Source: Candidatus Woesearchaeota archaeon (GTDB taxonomy: Archaea > Nanobdellota > Nanobdellia > Woesearchaeales > GW2011-AR15). From it: DNA of 16,892 nt. The stretch is taken from NCBI GenBank assembly GCA_016934775.1, contig JAFGSP010000139.1, positions 1 through 16,892 on the forward strand. Direction: 5' to 3'. A program made the translations under genes and the position numbers. Under the pieces are notes generated by a model, which did not search any database, was not told the DNA's origin, and saw only the letters and a list, made by a program, of their open reading frames with translations. Each line of letters starts with the position of its first letter. Position 1 is the stretch's first letter. Positions 14,901 to 16,892 of this stretch are shown piece after piece.

Positions 14901-15800
14901 AATTATCCCTCCGATGTCTGAAAGGCTCTCTATCATAATTGATTCTTCGGGTTCCTGCTGCATCTCATCTGTATAATAATCCACCTGAACAAAGCCTCCT
15001 CCGACATAAGCATCGTTCAGTGATCCTGTAAATATTATTGTAAAATTATTCATTGCTCCTTCTGAGATTGAATCATTGCAGTAAGTGATGTCCCATGCAT
15101 CTGCAGTCATTGATCCTGTCCCTACACCAAATACACCTCCGCATTGAATCCCGTTAATATAAAAGCTAAAATCTGAGTTAGCATCCAGCTCAAGGTATAT
15201 TTTCGAGATGTTTGCATTTGAGGGCATATCATCAATAAATCCTGAGATATTGCCTTGTCCGACAAAGCCTCCAAAATAAAGAAAGGATGAATACTTCTTG
15301 CTCTTGATGCCTTCAAGAAACACTTTTGATGTTGCGCCTCTCAAGGGCTTGAATTTCTCAATCCCTGAGATCAGCCTCTTTGTAGATACCAAATCAGTAG
15401 TGGTTGGAACAGTATTATCGATAAACAATGTCTCATCATTCACAAGAATCTCAAACCCAAATTTCTCAGGAATTAGGCTTTCACTCACAATCCTTGAAAG
15501 ATTCTCTGCGAGGTCTGTCTTATTCAATACATAGAATTCGCCAATCTGCTCTATAACTGAATTGTTCAGATTGATAATATCTCCGCTTGAAATCAGAGAA
15601 TCCACATAAGAATTGTTCAACTCAGTTATTTTGATAGTTGAAAGACAGTTCACAACATCCTGTGAATAATATGTAATCTGAGGCTGCTGTACTTCAGAAA
15701 TATATGTCTGCGAAATCAGTACCAGTGCTAATCCAATTAGGATAGTTGCAAAAAAAGCATCCAGTGTAAAATAGATTGCCTTTTTTGTCATCCCTGCCAT
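11943..15800 (-). CDS. Giant VWA-domain surface protein with nested domain insertions, candidate pilus tip adhesin
   Basis: This 1285-residue protein begins with a pilin-like anchor: KKA (6-8), then a hydrophobic helix (9-30) with an acidic residue, Asp14, near the place of the pilin Glu+5. Beta-rich domains follow at about 160-275 and 285-390. The VWA domain starts with LITDVSGSM (398-406; MIDAS Asp401, Ser403, Ser405), then helix 434-451, KVGLVSYDD (457-465) and GGT at 499-501 (MIDAS Thr501) followed by the helix GINSARDIL. It is interrupted at about 515 and resumes at about 925 with KAMMVMTDGQ (Asp934), ending near 1025. The 400-residue insert carries a galactose-binding-like domain, itself split by another beta-sandwich. 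A DxDGDGxxD calcium-type loop lies at 949-957. About 16 cysteines lie outside the anchor, including CICC at 502-505, and 36 N-x-S/T sequons are present. Residues 1030-1285 are beta-rich, ending in EVRVWR. SD AGGTGGT precedes the ATG. Confidence 0.88.
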   Translation of the reverse strand: MAGMTKKAIYFTLDAFFATILIGLALVLISQTYISEVQQPQITYYSQDVVNCLSTIKITELNNSYVDSLISSGDIINLNNSVIEQIGEFYVLNKTDLAENLSRIVSESLIPEKFGFEILVNDETLFIDNTVPTTTDLVSTKRLISGIEKFKPLRGATSKVFLEGIKSKKYSSFLYFGGFVGQGNISGFIDDMPSNANISKIYLELDANSDFSFYINGIQCGGVFGVGTGSMTADAWDITYCNDSISEGAMNNFTIIFTGSLNDAYVGGGFVQVDYYTDEMQQEPEESIMIESLSDIGGIINLYSSFYVPGSLTNISVYLHYFVDTTNQTNNTFYFSVGNSTVYSDSNLSGEKNYTVTAQNISQFMSLASLDQKTVPIRAGFENVSFGFIYEGNADVALITDVSGSMDWRMDSDSTFGAVARNCDDASFNDSTTTRLSVAKCLDKQFALDILNITGNKVGLVSYDDVTHASEAVYPIQDYAVLNQTIGTAVPETGYEGSGGTCICCGINSARDILVQNLSTVTLIASGTTWYYNNFSLQDTPGQDPGGNEWYAYVYSNETQWHTGDTILGATNGYSYSPAVDTEIGSSLVAGVNFVDLTELTADAGTPEVEFSSGLNQTGNTWGTAGAYDGWDSDYGLFGRNGNDIEINFDPNEDSDQSDNTVATQQYIRILAGTNWEDSDGDCTMAGGVGIEINFTQEMYDMLSTPNGKSELSFDWYFDRYGGIDNQEAAWIKVQFGQDGSMNYLGSNIDGTNTPNDASNEIFYCENDVGSYSCPGLISNTSSYDISSLITGPGSYYVIFGAAVDEYGDNDCDENFEFRFDDIRLSVFNETDHYFFRKHFTITDLEQVQMGILNVLSDDYASVYLNGELIDLDLIEHEGRRWNRIGKNIPGNNFFLGDNVIAVHLVNTEQAAKFDLELKGINESRGKAMMVMTDGQANDECSEQGTTGDLDGDGSSDTASDDAIQAACDARQDYGIIVYAVGFSDSADEPTLQGISLCGDGLYRKSNNVSALQEFYQDVASTIISASRHSQIIEVEGEGNIASSILYGDSYIRTEYVPITEPPQFGEISLIVQEKNFDNCTFNLYIPPDIRVADAKMTSYSSEHWTDGLIVNGNQVYNLSWYSDDYTPLGDPFLVNIPVTSLLPGNNSFYIRTGDSPENSTECSINNSIIYTAQFEASVSYSDVLEKAEGCTWTIEFEDGGNKTINVPQLYSGPKTCYYTNASISYDANDTYDDAMYNLMDNLDFDDDGRIYINMDENDLVIGAISVGMIPYPWGPAIAEVRVWR

Positions 15801-16321
15801 ACTACCACCTTTAAAGCAACTATCTCTGCAGTGCCGTTGTATTTATAGACGACATATCTTGTCACTGTAATCAGATCTTCAGGCAATGCTGCTTCAATAG
15901 TTTCAGGAGTATATCCCGGACAACCGATATAGGTCGTGTTAGTTATATTGATATTCCCGCCTGTCCTGTTCTGAAAATACAGGATAAAGTCTGAATTAAG
16001 GCTCAACTTAAGTTTCATATCCTCATAATCGTCCAGGCTCATGTTCTGAAAGTATTCAAGCTTTGTTGTGTTTAAGACATTATTTTCCTGCATGAGGCCG
16101 AATATGACAACATCCTGAGGTGTCCATGTTGCCGGAATTCCTGTGCTCATAAGAATTCCAGAAAGCTTATCTGATTCAGCAAGAACAAGGCTTGTCTCTT
16201 TTCCTGTATAGATATGAGATGTTGTGACAAACCTGAATGCTATGACTATTATCAGTAAGAAAAGTGTAAGGCCAAGTATAAAGTCCATATACCAAATCTG
16301 GCTTTTTTTGATGCGGTCCAT
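15788..16321 (-). CDS. Minor-pilin-like anchored protein
   Basis: This 177-residue protein has N-terminal basic residues ending KKS (5-7), then QIWYMDF and a hydrophobic helix (8-31). The [KK][A/S]-x5-Asp pattern is shared with the giant VWA protein encoded next (KKA, then Asp six positions on), so both may be handled by the same prepilin peptidase and assembled in the same filament. The rest is a strand-rich outside domain with six N-x-S/T sequons in 177 residues and one cysteine. It ends in VKVVVWQG, similar to the EVRVWR end of the VWA protein. The ATG is 1 nt after the stop of the pilin gene, and its 3' end overlaps the VWA gene by 13 nt, so expression is coupled. Family not recognised beyond pilin-like layout. 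Confidence 0.78.
   Translation of the reverse strand: MDRIKKSQIWYMDFILGLTLFLLIIVIAFRFVTTSHIYTGKETSLVLAESDKLSGILMSTGIPATWTPQDVVIFGLMQENNVLNTTKLEYFQNMSLDDYEDMKLKLSLNSDFILYFQNRTGGNINITNTTYIGCPGYTPETIEAALPEDLITVTRYVVYKYNGTAEIVALKVVVWQG
15804..15810 (-). promoter_or_regulatory. Shine-Dalgarno of the giant VWA gene
   Basis: AGGTGGT on the minus strand ends 3 nt before the ATG at 15800. It favours this ATG over the second in-frame ATG at 15791 that overlaps the preceding stop codon as ATGA. Confidence 0.65.
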
Positions 16322-16322
16322 A

Positions 16323-16715
16323 TTAACAATTCAGGCATAGTGTGTTATTTATATTTGAAATCATGTTGCTTCCCTTGACAATATTACCTTCAACATTAGG
16401 TATCGGAAGCACCAGTATATTATAGGTATAATTCAGTATAAGTGATGCCCCTGAAATCTCAACCCCATACTCAAATCCCTCCAGTGTTTCAGGCACATCA
16501 AATGTCCTGGTGTATCCGTTGCTTGTAGAGGCAGCCACTATAAACTCATTCTGGAGGCTGTATCCGTAATCTTCAGCCAGAATCCTGCGCTTATCATCAA
16601 GATTATCTCCGTATATCTCTGAAAAAATGACCATAAACACTATAATCATAGCAGTAGCTATCCCCACCATAGAAATGAATTCAGAGCTTACCTGAGCCTT
16701 TACTCTGAGATTAAT
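16323..16715 (-). CDS. Class III signal peptide pilin, probable ATT start
   Basis: This protein has 130 residues if translation starts at ATT (16713-16715). The N-terminus then reads INLRVKA|QVSSEFI followed by a hydrophobic helix (18-31). This is the archaeal class III signal peptide (QxSxEF) with a predicted cut after Ala7 and Glu at +5, the residue needed for pilin assembly. No ATG, GTG or TTG lies between the in-frame stop and the signal motif. The first ATG, at 16670, would remove the motif entirely. GGTGAT (16721-16726) sits 5 nt before the ATT, which favours it. The outside domain (32-130) is strand-rich with two sequons and two C-terminal cysteines (CLNC at the very end). Prepilin processing would be done by an EppA/PibD-type peptidase not present here. 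It is small enough to be a major or minor pilin. Confidence 0.78.
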   Translation of the reverse strand: MNLRVKAQVSSEFISMVGIATAMIIVFMVIFSEIYGDNLDDKRRILAEDYGYSLQNEFIVAASTSNGYTRTFDVPETLEGFEYGVEISGASLILNYTYNILVLPIPNVEGNIVKGSNMISNINNTLCLNC

Positions 16716-16892
16716 ACTTCATCACCTGTAGATTCTATCTTGATATAATGGATTCCCTGAAGAAGCGATATGTTCCCTGTAAGATTTACCTGAGACAGCA
16801 CTACAACCTCGTGTACTGTGCTCTCTGCTGTCAGATATCCAATATTCAACTCCCTCGAAGACAGATTAAAATATTCTATGTTGTTAGGGAAA
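16700..16892 (-). CDS. C-terminal end of a secreted strand-rich protein (partial)
   Basis: Only the last 63 codons lie in the window, ending with TAA at 16700-16702; the start is beyond the right edge. The visible part is strand-rich (for example HEVVVLSQVNLTGNISLL, then IKIESTGDEVLISE at the end) with three N-x-S/T sequons (NLS, NLT, NIS) and no cysteine, which suggests an outside domain like those of the next genes. Its stop overlaps the start region of the pilin gene by 16 nt, and the SD for that gene lies within this coding sequence, so it belongs to the same operon. It may be another minor pilin, but its N-terminus is needed to say so. Confidence 0.7.
   Translation of the reverse strand, partial: FPNNIEYFNLSSRELNIGYLTAESTVHEVVVLSQVNLTGNISLLQGIHYIKIESTGDEVLISE
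16721..16726 (-). promoter_or_regulatory. Shine-Dalgarno supporting a non-canonical ATT start
   Basis: On the minus strand GGTGAT is followed by GAAGT and then ATT. The 5-nt spacing resembles the other GGTGAT/AGGTGG sites of this window (3 to 4 nt). Confidence 0.5.

Noticed and set aside
11943..15800. Cytoplasmic VWA protein of the chelatase/MoxR-partner type
   Set aside because: The N-terminal pilin-like anchor, many sequons, cysteines and beta-sandwich domains indicate a surface protein, and there is no AAA+ partner nearby.
1..16892. tRNA, rRNA, CRISPR array or insertion sequence
   Set aside because: I found no cloverleaf-like conserved TTCGA box region, no regularly spaced repeats with unique spacers, no transposase motif and no terminal inverted repeats when reading the gaps and both strands by eye.

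Overview
The window looks like part of a DPANN archaeal genome, probably a Woesearchaeota/Pacearchaeota-type lineage; the lineage guess is inference. The archaeal signs are direct: a 57-residue Sec61-beta gene (7032-7205), a class III (archaeal pilin-type) signal peptide at the right edge, TATA boxes about 26 nt before start codons with no leader, and poly-T termination. The DNA is AT-rich and very compact, with no gap above about 125 nt. I see no tRNA, rRNA, CRISPR array or insertion sequence.

Left part (1-7205): small mostly monocistronic genes. These are a secreted coiled-coil protein (94-1578), a small acidic lipoprotein (1651-1911), a site-2-protease-like membrane protease (1897-2481, minus), an unrecognised 123-residue protein (2564-2935), a YprB-type RNase H-like exonuclease (2844-3593, minus), a double ATP-grasp ligase (3717-5957), a CDP-alcohol phosphatidyltransferase joined in frame to a DUF192 domain (5968-6954, minus), and Sec61-beta (7032-7205).

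Right part (7273-16892): two convergent operons that together look like one type IV pilus-like surface machine. The plus operon encodes the secretion ATPase (7273-8769) and two separate T2SSF/TadC-type platform proteins (8770-9585, 9582-10592). The minus operon, read from the right edge, encodes the end of a secreted protein (16700-16892), a pilin with a class III signal peptide and Glu+5 (16323-16715, apparently starting at ATT), a second pilin-like protein (15788-16321), a 1285-residue surface protein with an interrupted VWA domain (11943-15800), a further single-anchor protein (10975-11952) and a standalone DUF192 protein (10634-10984). Nearly all junctions overlap.

Working model (inference): the ATPase and the two platform proteins assemble a filament or short pseudopilus. 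The minus-strand anchored proteins form a minor-pilin and tip-adhesin complex, as PilX/PilY1 or TadE/TadG do in bacteria, and the giant VWA protein would be the adhesive tip. In an episymbiotic DPANN cell this could be a host-attachment device. No prepilin peptidase or clear abundant major pilin lies inside the window.

The most unusual items are the nested domain insertions inside the VWA protein, the lipid-synthase/DUF192 fusion whose joint lies on an ATGA, the pair of DUF192 genes, the tandem ATG starts at successive operon junctions, and the double ATP-grasp enzyme of unknown product.
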